Below, piece after piece: positions 17,848 through 26,332 of a DNA stretch of 64,000 nucleotides. The stretch is from Chryseobacterium phosphatilyticum (lineage in GTDB: Bacteria > Bacteroidota > Bacteroidia > Flavobacteriales > Weeksellaceae). The stretch spans positions 439,531 to 503,530 of the forward strand of contig NZ_PPED02000002.1 in assembly GCF_002899825.2 (NCBI RefSeq), in the 5' to 3' direction. A program made the translations under genes and the position numbers. The notes under the pieces were generated by a model, which made no database searches, was not told where the DNA came from, and was given only the letters and a program-made list of their open reading frames with translations. Every line of letters starts with the position of its first letter. The first letter of the stretch is position 1.

Positions 17848-17899
17848 TTTTTTTCATCATTTGTGTTTTTTGAGGCCTCCAACATTGGGGGCTTTTTAT
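17848..17899 (+). terminator. orphan terminator preceded by the repeated element (copy B)
   Basis: GCCTCC (17875-17880), 6-nt loop, GGGGGC (17887-17892), T run. The T-rich block with CATCATTTGTG directly before it matches copy A at 16454. No gene precedes it on the plus strand. Confidence 0.65.
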
Positions 17900-18242
17900 T
17901 ATTAAAAAATATCAAAAGGGTGATCTCAGGTTACAAAGCTTAGATTGTTCAACTTTTGTCTTGAGGTTTTAATCATTTCATACTCTTCTTTTTTCAATAA
18001 TAAGACTTTGCGCATCTCCAATTTCACTAATTTCAGGCCAGATTTGATATTTGCTTTTTACAAAATCTACTTTTCGGGAAAAAAAATTTTTCATGACATA
18101 AAATTTATTGATTCTATTAAATTTAGAATAATTTGTGTCGTTTTTTTTATTTTTAAATACCGATTGTTTGTAAAAATATTTAATTATGTTTTTTTTGTAA
18201 GAAAATAATGAATTATTTTTTTACTATTTTTGTATTACTATA

Positions 18243-18274
18243 TTTGTATTGAATATGTTTATGGATTATATTTG
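18243..18274 (+). promoter_or_regulatory. putative promoter of small RNA candidate
   Basis: TTTG (18243-18246), 20 nt, TATATTTG (18267-18274): an exact fit to the Bacteroidota promoter pattern, in a region with no coding gene. AT-rich sequence raises the chance of a random match. Confidence 0.4.
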
Positions 18275-18280
18275 TTTGGA

Positions 18281-18498
18281 ATTGTTGTAAATAATAATAT
18301 GAAATTTACAATAATGTCAAAAAAAAGAAGATAAATAGTTAAAAGTGTCATTTATTGCTTTGAAAATATATTTAAAAATATTTTTTTCAAAATTGCGATT
18401 CTGGCACGATTTTTCAATGTACATATGCAACTCATGTTTAATTTGAGTTTTCATGGTTATTAGTTTTTATCCTCGGAATTTCCGAGGATTTTTTTTTC
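18281..18498 (+). ncRNA. candidate small RNA
   Basis: A promoter-like element ends at 18274 and a strong terminator lies at 18469-18498, with no plausible ORF between (only an 11-codon one). Near the 3' end a small hairpin AACTCA / TGAGTT (18429-18434, 18444-18449) precedes the terminator. This is the layout of a trans-acting small RNA of up to about 218 nt. A TGGCAC motif at 18402 could alternatively start a shorter transcript. Purely a structural prediction. Confidence 0.35.
18469..18498 (+). terminator. intrinsic terminator of small RNA candidate
   Basis: ATCCTCGGA (18469-18477), loop ATT, TCCGAGGAT (18481-18489), then nine T. No coding gene precedes it. Confidence 0.8.
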
Positions 18499-18805
18499 AT
18501 ATAAAACAGTACTTATAAGAAGCTAATTAATCATGATTCAGGTGTGAAATTTTTAGAGAAATACGATCGTATTGTTTTCAGACAGGTTAAATTCCGCATA
18601 AAATGTATCCTTTTCCTCTTTAACGATAAATATGAAATTCAACTTAGCATATGTGATATAGCTTCATCTGTTTTCTTATGAATTAAGGATTAAATAGTGT
18701 TAGGATTAAAAATGCGATGCTACTTTTTAGAGAATAAAGGAACGTTGGTTCCTTTACATTATCCGAGCTTTTAAATCCAATATTATCAACGGGAAAATAA
18801 AAAAA

Positions 18806-18830
18806 CCTCTAAATAAAATTTAGAGGCTTT
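18806..18830 (-). terminator. intrinsic terminator after tRNA-Cys
   Basis: CCTCTAAA (18806-18813) pairs with TTTAGAGG (18819-18826); on the minus strand it is followed by a T run. It lies 6 nt past the tRNA 3' end. Confidence 0.85.
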
Positions 18831-18835
18831 TGAAG

Positions 18836-18906
18836 AGGTACCTAGCGGATTCGAACCGCTGTAGATGGTGTTGCAGACCACTGCCTAGCCGCTCGGCCAA
18901 AGTACC
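18836..18906 (-). tRNA. tRNA-Cys (GCA)
   Basis: 71 nt on the minus strand. The acceptor stem GGTACTT pairs with AGGTACC and the discriminator is U, as expected for Cys. The anticodon loop CTGCAAC gives GCA, the T-loop is GGTTCGAATCC, and the D-arm is GGCCGAGCGGCTAGGC. CCA is not encoded. It sits 58 nt after the RDD gene on the same strand with no terminator between, so it may be processed from the end of the thr operon transcript. Confidence 0.95.
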
Positions 18907-18964
18907 ATTTTTACCATTTTTGAGGTGTGCAAATATAGTAAAAAATCTTTATGAACAAAAGTTT

Positions 18965-19474
18965 TTAGGCAATTTCTTTCTTTCCAAGATCATCAATTTC
19001 GCTTTTTGCCTGTTTCTCAGCATTATAATTTTTAATATTAATAACCCTTGTTTCACTCCATGTATCATGCCATCCATTTTCTCCCAAAAAAGAAAGTATA
19101 TCCAGAGGAACAAATCTGCATATATTGCGGATGAAATAATCTTTGAATGTAGGTTCATTGCCATCAATGCCAATGACTTTGCTTCCTGTAATGTATTTCC
19201 CGAGAGATCTTCCTTTAGTAAAATATTCAATGAAGAATATATATACAAAATAAATTGAGGAAGTTATAAGGATATCTGTAACCCTGCCTACGGTGGCCAT
19301 TTTTTGTACAATTTCCAGGAAAAAGTCATTACCTGTTAATCGGAATAGTAAGGATGACATGACTCCGAAAGCAAATATAATAAAGTATACTACAATTTTG
19401 TCAATCAAAAAATGGGCAAGTCTGATCAGTTTTGTAGACTTATTCCTGTCTACAACAACTAAATATTTTCTCAT
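18965..19474 (-). CDS. RDD-family membrane protein
   Basis: 169 aa. The RDD pattern is visible: RLAHFLIDKIVVYFIIF in the first helix (Arg and Asp conserved) and the GRSLGKYITGSKVIGIDG loop after the third. Three or more transmembrane segments. RDD proteins are poorly understood; some act in ion or solute transport. It follows the DUF4403 gene by 22 nt and precedes tRNA-Cys. The overlapping frame at 18949-19248 is a shadow. Confidence 0.85.
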   Translation of the reverse strand: MRKYLVVVDRNKSTKLIRLAHFLIDKIVVYFIIFAFGVMSSLLFRLTGNDFFLEIVQKMATVGRVTDILITSSIYFVYIFFIEYFTKGRSLGKYITGSKVIGIDGNEPTFKDYFIRNICRFVPLDILSFLGENGWHDTWSETRVINIKNYNAEKQAKSEIDDLGKKEIA

Positions 19475-19496
19475 GTTAGTTATTAGTTAGTTAGTT

Positions 19497-20861
19497 TTAA
19501 AATCCGTTCACCAATAATTTTAGGGCTGCATTGGTGTCTATAACAGCAGTAATTCCGGTGTTGCTTAAAAGAATTTTACTGGGTTTAAGATTAAAAACTT
19601 TACCACTCATCTTTAATCCTTTATAATATTCTTTATTGAAAGCATCTTCAATACTTTTTCTTGATGTTTCTTCGAGTTCCTGAGTGGGAATTCCATATTC
19701 TTCTTCGATCATTTTTACAATTTTTCCCTGAAATAGAACAGAGGCTGTCTTTTGCAGAATATTGGTTGTCTTCAACTTGAATTTGCTATCGGAAAGAACA
19801 ATTTTTCTTTTTGTTTCATCATAAACAGGAATTCCTGAAATGATGGAAGTTCCCTTGATATAACCGTCTGTTTGTGCTTCAATCACAATCCTGTCGTCAA
19901 TACCATATACCCTGATGTCTGTTACCTTTACTTTAGAATCGCGGATGTCAAATTCTTTGTTTAAAAAAGTCTTTCGGGCCATATTGCTGGCCTCTGTAAA
20001 AGGGATATTGGCCGTAGTTTGCAACACAAACTTATCTGCGACAGTAGGAGAGAAGTTGAAGTTGGAAACAGCGGTGACCGGTAAAGAGGCCGCAGGTTTA
20101 TTTCCGGTAAAAGTTTCTGAATAAATATCAATTCCAAGAGTTGTATTGATTTGGTTTCCATAAAACTTTAATGGAGTAATATTGACTACTGCAGGGCTAA
20201 TCTTGAGCCAGGTATTGTATTCTTCCGAAATATTAAATGGCTGTAGAAAGGTATTCCAGGCCATTAAGGCATATTGCTGGAAGTTCAGCTGAGTCGCCAT
20301 TTGCTGATCAATTGTTTTGCAGAATTTCAGCTGTTGCTCTCTCAGGCTTTTTTCTACAATTGGAGTAATAGGTATTTGGATCTTTCCATAATCAAGAACC
20401 GGTTTTGTTACCCATCTGAAACCATTGGGCTGGGTATTGGTGGTAATTGTCCAGTTATTTTTAAATGTTACAGTCGTGTTAAAAGACATTACCGTTTCAA
20501 AAGTTGTATTTTGATAGGTATAAACTCCTAAAGTACCAATTCCTTTTTCTGCCCATATTTTTAAAGGAACTTCAATCAGAAGATTTTGGCTGGTTCCTCC
20601 TACAAGGCGAATGGGTCTTGTTTTCCATACTTTTACCTTAAACTGATCATTGTTATTATCAGTATACGAGTCATCCTGATAAATTAAATCTTTTACAGAT
20701 GCGTTGACCATGTTGCTAAGCTCCGAAAGCGGAATGGTCACAGGCATGGTAATACTTGACTTAATTTTTGGAAAATTATAAGCAGCCAATTGATTATCTA
20801 CATTATTCTGGCCAAACGCACTGACAAATGCAACTAAAAATAATATTTTAATGAATTTCAA
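19497..20861 (-). CDS. DUF4403-family exported protein
   Basis: 454 aa if it starts at TTG 20859-20861, which gives a clean signal peptide (KFIKILFLVAFVSAFGQ). An ATG at 20930 is also in frame but its first ~12 codons overlap the end of folB. The body matches DUF4403 in layout: SSITMPVTIPLSELSNMVNASV, then a long repeat of paired beta-helix-beta segments, as in tubular lipid-binding (TULIP/SMP-like) folds. Function unknown; periplasmic or outer-membrane-associated. It has 34 nt of spacing to folB. Confidence 0.75.
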   Translation of the reverse strand: MKFIKILFLVAFVSAFGQNNVDNQLAAYNFPKIKSSITMPVTIPLSELSNMVNASVKDLIYQDDSYTDNNNDQFKVKVWKTRPIRLVGGTSQNLLIEVPLKIWAEKGIGTLGVYTYQNTTFETVMSFNTTVTFKNNWTITTNTQPNGFRWVTKPVLDYGKIQIPITPIVEKSLREQQLKFCKTIDQQMATQLNFQQYALMAWNTFLQPFNISEEYNTWLKISPAVVNITPLKFYGNQINTTLGIDIYSETFTGNKPAASLPVTAVSNFNFSPTVADKFVLQTTANIPFTEASNMARKTFLNKEFDIRDSKVKVTDIRVYGIDDRIVIEAQTDGYIKGTSIISGIPVYDETKRKIVLSDSKFKLKTTNILQKTASVLFQGKIVKMIEEEYGIPTQELEETSRKSIEDAFNKEYYKGLKMSGKVFNLKPSKILLSNTGITAVIDTNAALKLLVNGF

Positions 20862-20895
20862 TTTGTATGTTTTTTTATGAAACGAAAATAAGAAT

Positions 20896-21264
20896 TTAAT
20901 TTTCAGGCTTAAAGCTTTTTTCCAGTTCAATGCTGGCTCCCTTCATTTCTCCCTGCATAGGCGGAGCTGTTTTGGTTATTTTAAGCTTAATATAATCGAC
21001 CTGAGGAAAGCTTTCATTGATTTTTGAGATCATTCTTCCTGCTACATGCTCCAGTAATTTTGATTTTATGTTCATTTCCTGATGAATGATGTCATTGATG
21101 TCTGCATAGCTGATCGTATCATTCAGGTCATCAGATTCTGAAGCCTTCCAGAGATCGGTATGAAGTTCTGCATTTATAATATAATAGGTTCCTATAATAT
21201 TTTCTTCAGGCAGAACTCCATGATAGGCATATATTTTTACATCTTCAAGATATATTTTGCTCAT
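20896..21264 (-). CDS. folB: dihydroneopterin aldolase
   Basis: 122 aa. It converts dihydroneopterin to 6-hydroxymethyl-dihydropterin and glycolaldehyde in folate synthesis. Signatures are IYLEDVKIYAYHGVLPEENIIG (catalytic region with Tyr and the conserved Glu), TISYADINDIIHQEM, and the C-terminal KITKTAPPMQG, where the Lys is catalytic. The gene starts 5 nt after thrC, so it is carried in the thr operon although the pathways differ. Confidence 0.95.
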   Translation of the reverse strand: MSKIYLEDVKIYAYHGVLPEENIIGTYYIINAELHTDLWKASESDDLNDTISYADINDIIHQEMNIKSKLLEHVAGRMISKINESFPQVDYIKLKITKTAPPMQGEMKGASIELEKSFKPEN

Positions 21265-21269
21265 TCTTT

Positions 21270-22574
21270 CTAATTTTTATGAAGCAAAAATCGTCTTAAT
21301 TCTTCAAAATCTGAACTTATTTCTACAGTTTTTTTCTCCTTTTTCATCAGGTCAGTAATTGCTTCCGGAATATTGATTTCTGTTTGTATTGCATTTTCTA
21401 CGGCATCAGGAAATTTTACAGGATGTGCAGTTCCTAAAATAAATCCTTTCTGATCCGGGTTTTCCTGCAGATATTGTTCCATAGAGGCAAAAGCAACAGC
21501 AGCATGTGGGTCAAGTATATAGTTATACTTTTTATAAATTTCCGCAATTGTTTGTCTGGTTTTCTTATCATCAATTGAATATCCTGATATTTTATCTTGT
21601 AAAGAATTAAATTGCTGCCCAAACAGCTCCATAATTCTTACGAAGTTGCTTGGATTTCCTACATCCATAGCGTTGGATAGGGTAGGTACAGCTTTTTGTG
21701 GTTGAAGGTTGTTTGTTTTCAGATAGTTTGGGATGATGTCGTTTGCGTTACATGCAGCAATAAAGTGTGCCGCCGGAAGTCCTCTGAAATGTGCTAAGAG
21801 TCCGGCACAGATATTACCAAAATTTCCACTGGGTACACAAACTACAGGAGCTGCATGTTCATATTTCTGCCATTGCTTCATTGCCAGAAGATAGTAGATT
21901 TGCTGGGGAAGCCATCTTGCAATATTGATCGAATTGGCTGAAGTCAGAAATAAATTGTTGTTAATCTCTTCGTCAGAGAATGCTTGTTTCACCAGGTTTT
22001 GACAATCATCAAAAGTTCCGTTGAGTTCTAAAGCATATATATTGTTACCTAATGCGGTAAGTTGCTTTTCCTGGACGGGGCTTACTCTGTTTTTAGGATA
22101 AAGTATTACCACATCAATTCCCGGAAGATCATAAAATCCGTGGGCAACCGCACCTCCTGTATCACCGGAAGTAGCGACCAAAACGGTTACTTTTTTATCA
22201 TTGTTATTCAAAAAGAACGACAGACATCTGCTCATAAATCTTGCTCCAATATCTTTAAATGCAAGTGTTGGCCCGTGAAAAAGCTCTAGGATGGAAATTT
22301 TATCTGTGATTTTTTTTAATGGAATTTCAAAACTGACTGTTTCTGAAATGATCTCATGGAGTATTTCTGACGGAATTTCTTCTCCGACAAAGTCTTTCAT
22401 ACATTGATATGCGATCTCATGATCTGAATACTGATGGAGATTGCTCATAAACTCTTCTTCGAACTGTGGAATACTTTCCGGAAAAAACAATCCTTTATCC
22501 TTGCCTTGTCCTTTAATAGTTGCCGTCTTGAAATCAACTTTTTCCTGATTGTCTTTTAAGTTATAATATTTCAT
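21270..22574 (-). CDS. thrC: threonine synthase
   Basis: 434 aa. PLP enzyme that converts O-phosphohomoserine to threonine. The PLP lysine sits in HGPTLAFKDIGARFM (Lys107); ATSGDTGGAVAHGF is the phosphate/PLP loop and VPSGNFGNICAGL the glycine-rich loop. The N-terminus (DKGLFFPESIPQF) is typical of the long bacterial class. It follows thrB by 24 nt. Confidence 0.97.
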   Translation of the reverse strand: MKYYNLKDNQEKVDFKTATIKGQGKDKGLFFPESIPQFEEEFMSNLHQYSDHEIAYQCMKDFVGEEIPSEILHEIISETVSFEIPLKKITDKISILELFHGPTLAFKDIGARFMSRCLSFFLNNNDKKVTVLVATSGDTGGAVAHGFYDLPGIDVVILYPKNRVSPVQEKQLTALGNNIYALELNGTFDDCQNLVKQAFSDEEINNNLFLTSANSINIARWLPQQIYYLLAMKQWQKYEHAAPVVCVPSGNFGNICAGLLAHFRGLPAAHFIAACNANDIIPNYLKTNNLQPQKAVPTLSNAMDVGNPSNFVRIMELFGQQFNSLQDKISGYSIDDKKTRQTIAEIYKKYNYILDPHAAVAFASMEQYLQENPDQKGFILGTAHPVKFPDAVENAIQTEINIPEAITDLMKKEKKTVEISSDFEELRRFLLHKN

Positions 22575-22598
22575 TGTCTTTTTTATACAGTTGTTATT

Positions 22599-23525
22599 TT
22601 ATGCTTCTTCAATGATTTTAATTCCTGTCGGGTTTATTTTTGAAACGTAGGTATAGCTTTCAATTCCAATTTCGTCGTACACCGATTTCATAAGGTGGGC
22701 AATCTTCTCGGCAATATCCCTTTTTTCTGCCAACATAAAAATGGAAGGCCCGGATCCCGAAATTCCACCTCCGAGAGCACCAAGGTCGAGGCTTTTCAAT
22801 TTAACCTCGTCAAATTTTGGGATTAAAATACTTCGGATAGGTTCTATGATGACATCATTAAGGCTTCTTCCGATCAGTGGAAAGTCATTTTTCTGTATAC
22901 CGGCTACCAGTCCGGCAATATTTCCCCATTGCTCTACGGCACTTTTTAGTGTGATACTTTTCTTTAAAATCTGTCTCGAATCTGATGTTTTTACTTCAAC
23001 CTGCGGATGCACTGCAGTTACAAATAAATCCGGAGCATTCAGAGGGATAATGTCGATAGGTTGCGTAGATTTTACCAATGTGATTCCTCCATATATACAA
23101 GGTGCTATATTATCTGCGTGGCGTACGCCGGAAGCCAGTTCTTCTCCAAACATTGCAAAATGTATGATTTCATCCTTAGATAAAATATTTTTTAATAATA
23201 TATTGGCTCCGAAGGCGGCTCCGGCGGCGCTTGCCGCACTGGAGCCGAGCCCGCTGCCCGGTTTGATATGCTTGCGGATCACGGCTTCAAATCCTTTGGT
23301 CAGTTTTAAATGTTCCTGAATTTTTTGAAGAACAACTCCCGCAACATTTTTTGAGGGCTCTTGGGGAAGTCCAAAGGAATCTATGTGTCTTATAATGATT
23401 TCGGGAGTATCAAGTAATTTAATTTCCATTTCATCATAAGGTTCATGGATTGCCATTCCCAGGATATCAAAACCACACACAAGATTGGCAACAGTGGCAG
23501 GAACCCTTAATTTTACTTTTTTCAT
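22599..23525 (-). CDS. thrB: homoserine kinase
   Basis: 308 aa GHMP kinase. It phosphorylates homoserine for ThrC. The ATP loop PGSGLGSSAASAAGA (89-103) is intact, VPATVANLVCGFDILG is the N-terminal GHMP motif, and LGGGISGSGPSIFML is motif 3. It starts 11 nt after thrA. Confidence 0.97.
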   Translation of the reverse strand: MKKVKLRVPATVANLVCGFDILGMAIHEPYDEMEIKLLDTPEIIIRHIDSFGLPQEPSKNVAGVVLQKIQEHLKLTKGFEAVIRKHIKPGSGLGSSAASAAGAAFGANILLKNILSKDEIIHFAMFGEELASGVRHADNIAPCIYGGITLVKSTQPIDIIPLNAPDLFVTAVHPQVEVKTSDSRQILKKSITLKSAVEQWGNIAGLVAGIQKNDFPLIGRSLNDVIIEPIRSILIPKFDEVKLKSLDLGALGGGISGSGPSIFMLAEKRDIAEKIAHLMKSVYDEIGIESYTYVSKINPTGIKIIEEA

Positions 23526-23536
23526 ATTTTCTGTTT

Positions 23537-25990
23537 TTAAATTGAACGTATAATATCTGCAAAAATACCACTGGCAGTTACTTCTGCACCGGCACCGGCA
23601 CCTTTTACAACTAGTGGTTGCTCAGAATACCTCAATGTTTTAAAAATAACAATATTGTCTTTTCCGTACAGGTGGAAGAGATCGCTTTCCGGAGAAACAT
23701 GTCTGAGGCCAACTTTTGCTTTTCCCTCTTTAAATTCAGCTACATATTTTAATATTTTACCTTCTCTCTGGGCGTCAGAACATAATTTTTTGAAATGATC
23801 TTCATATTCTGTAAGTTTCTCATAAAAGTCCTCTACACTTCCCTGCATACAAGCTTCAGGAAGAAAACCTACATTTTCAATTTCATCAAACTGAAGTGGA
23901 TATCCTGCTTCTCTTGCAAGAATTAAAATTTTACGGGCTACATCTGTACCGGATAAATCAAGTCTTGGATCTGGTTCTGTATATCCTTCTTTTTGTGCCT
24001 GGGCTACCACTTCAGAAAACATCCTGCTTCCATCATAATTGTTAAAGACAAAGTTTAGGGTTCCACTAAGTACCGCTTCAAGAGAAGTTATTTTATCCCC
24101 GCTTTTAATCAGGTCATTGATGGTGCCTATAACCGGAAGTCCTGCCCCGACATTGGTTTCAAAGTAAAACTTGCAGTTGTGGTTTCTGGCAGTATTCTTT
24201 AATGTTTTATAATTATCAAAATCTGATGAAGCGGCGATTTTATTACATGCTACGATATTGATGCTTCTTTTCAGGAGCGCTTCGTAAACCCTGGGAATTT
24301 CAGCACTGGCTGTAATGTCGATGAAAATTGAGTTTCTTAAGTTTCGTGATATGATTTCTTCTGCAAAATCCTGAACGGAGGCTTCTTGTCCCAGTTCAAT
24401 CCAGTTAGCATATTCCTCTTCCGGTATTCCTCTGTCTGAAAAAAGCATTTTCCGACTGTTGGAAAGTCCGGCAATCCTTAGATTGATTAAAAGATTTTCC
24501 TGCAAGTATTGATTCTGATCGTAAATCTGTTGAATAAGTTTAGATCCTACATTTCCTGTTCCACATATATATAAGTGTACCTGTTTGATTTCGGATTCGA
24601 AAAACTCTTCATGAAGAATATTAATAGCTTTTCGGGTATCTTTCTCTGAGATGACAATGCTGATATTTCTTTCTGAAGAACCCTGTGCAATCGTTCTGAT
24701 GTTAATAGCATTATTTCCTAAACATCCAAACATTTTAGCACTGACTCCACTTCTGCTTTTCATATTTTCGCCTACCAGGGCTACAATGGAAAGACCTGAT
24801 TCAATTTTTACCGGTTCAATTCTTTTTAAATTAATATCATCAGCAAAAGATGTGTTGATTGCTTTTTCAGCAGCTGATATATCCTTTTCATGGATAGCGA
24901 TAGTGATAGAATGCTCAGATGAACCTTGTGTAATCAGAATAACATTAATATTTCCATGATTGAGCCCCTGAAATAATTTTGCTGAAATACCTGGAATGCC
25001 AACCATTCCGCTACCCTCTAAAGTGAGAAGAGCAATATGACTCATGTTTGAAATTCCCACAGCGATGTGATTTTTTTCATTTTCTGTTTTTTCTAAGGAA
25101 TGAGAAATCAAGGTTCCTTTGGCATCCGGATCAAATGTGTTTTTAATCTTAAGGTCAATGTTTTTTGACATAACCGGTTGTATGGAAGGAGGATACAGTA
25201 CTTTTGCACCAAAGTGTGAAAGCTCCATCGCTTCATGGTAGAGAATTTCTGAGATTGGTTTTGCATTGGAAGTAAGACGGGGATCAGCAGTCATCATCCC
25301 GCTTACATCAGTCCATATCTGAAGTTCTTCAGCATGAATAGCAGCAGCAATAATGGAAGCAGTATAATCTGACCCACCTCTTCCTAAAGTAGTAATATTA
25401 TTATTATCGTCCTGAGCGATAAACCCGGGACCAATGATAATTTGGTTCTGATGGTCATTAAGATATTTCTGAATATTTTGTTCAGTAATATCAACATCTA
25501 CTTTTGCATGGGTAAAGTCACTGTTTGTTCTGATCAGCTCTGCGGCGTTCATCCATAAGCAATCAAAGCCCTTATGTAAAAGTCGTGCAGCAATGATATT
25601 AGAGGATAAAAATTCTCCGTAGGAAACTATTTTATCTTTCGTTCTGGAAGTAAGCTCACCGAGAATAAAAATTCCGTTGCATATATCTTCGAGATCATTA
25701 AAATGTTTTTTAACAAAGCTTAACCATGAGCTTTGCTCCAAAACAGGGATGAGCTCTCTTACCAGCTGCAGGTGCTTTTCTTCGAGGATTTTAACGACTT
25801 GTAAATAAGAATCATCTTTGACGGCAGCATACTCTGCCGCTTTGATCAGATGGTCGGTGACACCGTGCAGTGCTGATACGATAACAACAACTTTGTTTTG
25901 AGAAGCTTCTTTTTTTATAATGTTTTCTACAAGGAGAATGTTCTTTGAGTTGGCGACTGATGTTCCGCCGAATTTTAAAATTTTCATCAA
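23537..25990 (-). CDS. thrA: bifunctional aspartokinase / homoserine dehydrogenase
   Basis: 817 aa. The N-terminal aspartokinase starts KFGGTSVANS (6-15) and carries TLGRGGSDYTA for substrate binding. Two ACT-type regulatory segments follow (GVSAKMFGCLGNNAINIRTIAQGSSE). The homoserine dehydrogenase half begins near residue 465 (LYICGTGNVGSKL, NAD(P)-binding) and contains GTLNFVFNNYDG and the catalytic-lysine region. This catalyses the first and third steps of threonine synthesis from aspartate. The start is MM; either Met may be used. A Thr/Ile-rich leader peptide lies upstream, consistent with attenuation by Thr and Ile. Confidence 0.97.
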   Translation of the reverse strand: MMKILKFGGTSVANSKNILLVENIIKKEASQNKVVVIVSALHGVTDHLIKAAEYAAVKDDSYLQVVKILEEKHLQLVRELIPVLEQSSWLSFVKKHFNDLEDICNGIFILGELTSRTKDKIVSYGEFLSSNIIAARLLHKGFDCLWMNAAELIRTNSDFTHAKVDVDITEQNIQKYLNDHQNQIIIGPGFIAQDDNNNITTLGRGGSDYTASIIAAAIHAEELQIWTDVSGMMTADPRLTSNAKPISEILYHEAMELSHFGAKVLYPPSIQPVMSKNIDLKIKNTFDPDAKGTLISHSLEKTENEKNHIAVGISNMSHIALLTLEGSGMVGIPGISAKLFQGLNHGNINVILITQGSSEHSITIAIHEKDISAAEKAINTSFADDINLKRIEPVKIESGLSIVALVGENMKSRSGVSAKMFGCLGNNAINIRTIAQGSSERNISIVISEKDTRKAINILHEEFFESEIKQVHLYICGTGNVGSKLIQQIYDQNQYLQENLLINLRIAGLSNSRKMLFSDRGIPEEEYANWIELGQEASVQDFAEEIISRNLRNSIFIDITASAEIPRVYEALLKRSINIVACNKIAASSDFDNYKTLKNTARNHNCKFYFETNVGAGLPVIGTINDLIKSGDKITSLEAVLSGTLNFVFNNYDGSRMFSEVVAQAQKEGYTEPDPRLDLSGTDVARKILILAREAGYPLQFDEIENVGFLPEACMQGSVEDFYEKLTEYEDHFKKLCSDAQREGKILKYVAEFKEGKAKVGLRHVSPESDLFHLYGKDNIVIFKTLRYSEQPLVVKGAGAGAEVTASGIFADIIRSI

Positions 25991-26071
25991 TTATTTATTT
26001 GAGATTGAATAAAAGGAAATGTTTACTCTTTAAAAAAAGAGTACAGGTGCCCGAAATAATATGTGAAAATT

Positions 26072-26088
26072 TACCCCGTTATGGGGTA
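26072..26088 (-). promoter_or_regulatory. hairpin overlapping the end of the thr leader peptide
   Basis: TACCCC (26072-26077) and GGGGTA (26083-26088) with loop GTTAT. On the mRNA the last Thr/Pro codons form the 5' arm and the stop codon lies in the loop. A short TTTT follows 3 nt later, and a T-rich stretch with a second small hairpin (26024-26041) follows further on. It probably acts in attenuation, but I cannot assign terminator and antiterminator pairings firmly. Confidence 0.4.
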
Positions 26089-26180
26089 GTTGTTGTAGTT
26101 GTGAATGTAGAAACAGAAGATATGCCTGAAATAGGTAATTCCAGAGCAGAAATATCAGATATGTTTCTTATTATATTCAT
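26079..26180 (-). CDS. thr operon leader peptide (Thr/Ile-rich)
   Basis: 33 codons on the minus strand, ATG at 26180 to TAA at 26079, ending 89 nt before thrA. Seven Thr codons fall in the last nine (six in a row, then Pro), and six Ile codons are spread through the first 20. Biased codons for the pathway end-products just before a hairpin is the hallmark of ribosome-mediated attenuation, as in the E. coli thr leader. A good promoter sits 11 nt upstream. Confidence 0.75.
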   Translation of the reverse strand: MNIIRNISDISALELPISGISSVSTFTTTTTTP

Positions 26181-26190
26181 TCTTAAAGAA

Positions 26191-26221
26191 CAAATGTACA
26201 AATTATTTTGAAATAGCCAAA
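26191..26221 (-). promoter_or_regulatory. thr operon promoter
   Basis: Minus strand: TTTG (26218-26221), 19 nt, TACATTTG (26191-26198), an exact Bacteroidota promoter match. The expected start of transcription (near 26185) is a few nt before the leader peptide ATG. Confidence 0.7.
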
Positions 26222-26274
26222 TCTTTGAAAAAATATATTTTAATTCTTTAAGGAGAGAGATATTTGTTAAAATG

Positions 26275-26306
26275 TTTGGATTAACTACTTATAAATCTTA
26301 CATTTA
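26275..26306 (+). promoter_or_regulatory. putative promoter of the cysteine-rich peptide cluster
   Basis: TTTG (26275-26278), 20 nt, TACATTTA (26299-26306). One mismatch to TAnnTTTG at the last base. It lies 27 nt before the first peptide gene. Confidence 0.5.
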
Positions 26307-26332
26307 ACTTATTAACTGTAAACTATTTAATC

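Larger units (their letters stand above)
17488..18280. other. gene-poor AT-rich region with orphan terminator
   Basis: About 790 nt with extreme A/T content. The only long reading frame (17945-18208, plus) is Phe/Ile/Lys-rich and looks like a composition artefact. A terminator with the repeated upstream block lies at 17848-17899. No protein gene is supported. Confidence 0.5.

Noticed and set aside
17945..18208. 87-codon plus-strand ORF in the gene-poor region
   Set aside because: Composition is Phe/Ile/Lys only, as expected from AT-rich DNA; no start context, no motif, and the terminator at 17875-17899 lies before, not after, it.
18402..18418. Sigma-54-like element (TGGCAC, 5 nt, TTTTCA)
   Set aside because: The -24 half fits but the -12 half lacks the GC; a primary-sigma promoter nearby explains the transcript as well. 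Kept only as an alternative start for the small RNA.
18949..19248. 99-codon minus-strand ORF
   Set aside because: Out-of-frame shadow of the RDD gene.
26024..26041. Second hairpin ACTCTTT / AAAGAGT upstream of thrA as a terminator
   Set aside because: No T run follows on the minus strand, so it is not a terminator by itself; it could still take part in attenuation.
25945..26211. 88-codon plus-strand ORF antisense to the thr leader
   Set aside because: It runs from inside thrA over the thr promoter on the other strand; the Thr/Ile leader, hairpin and promoter explain the region better.
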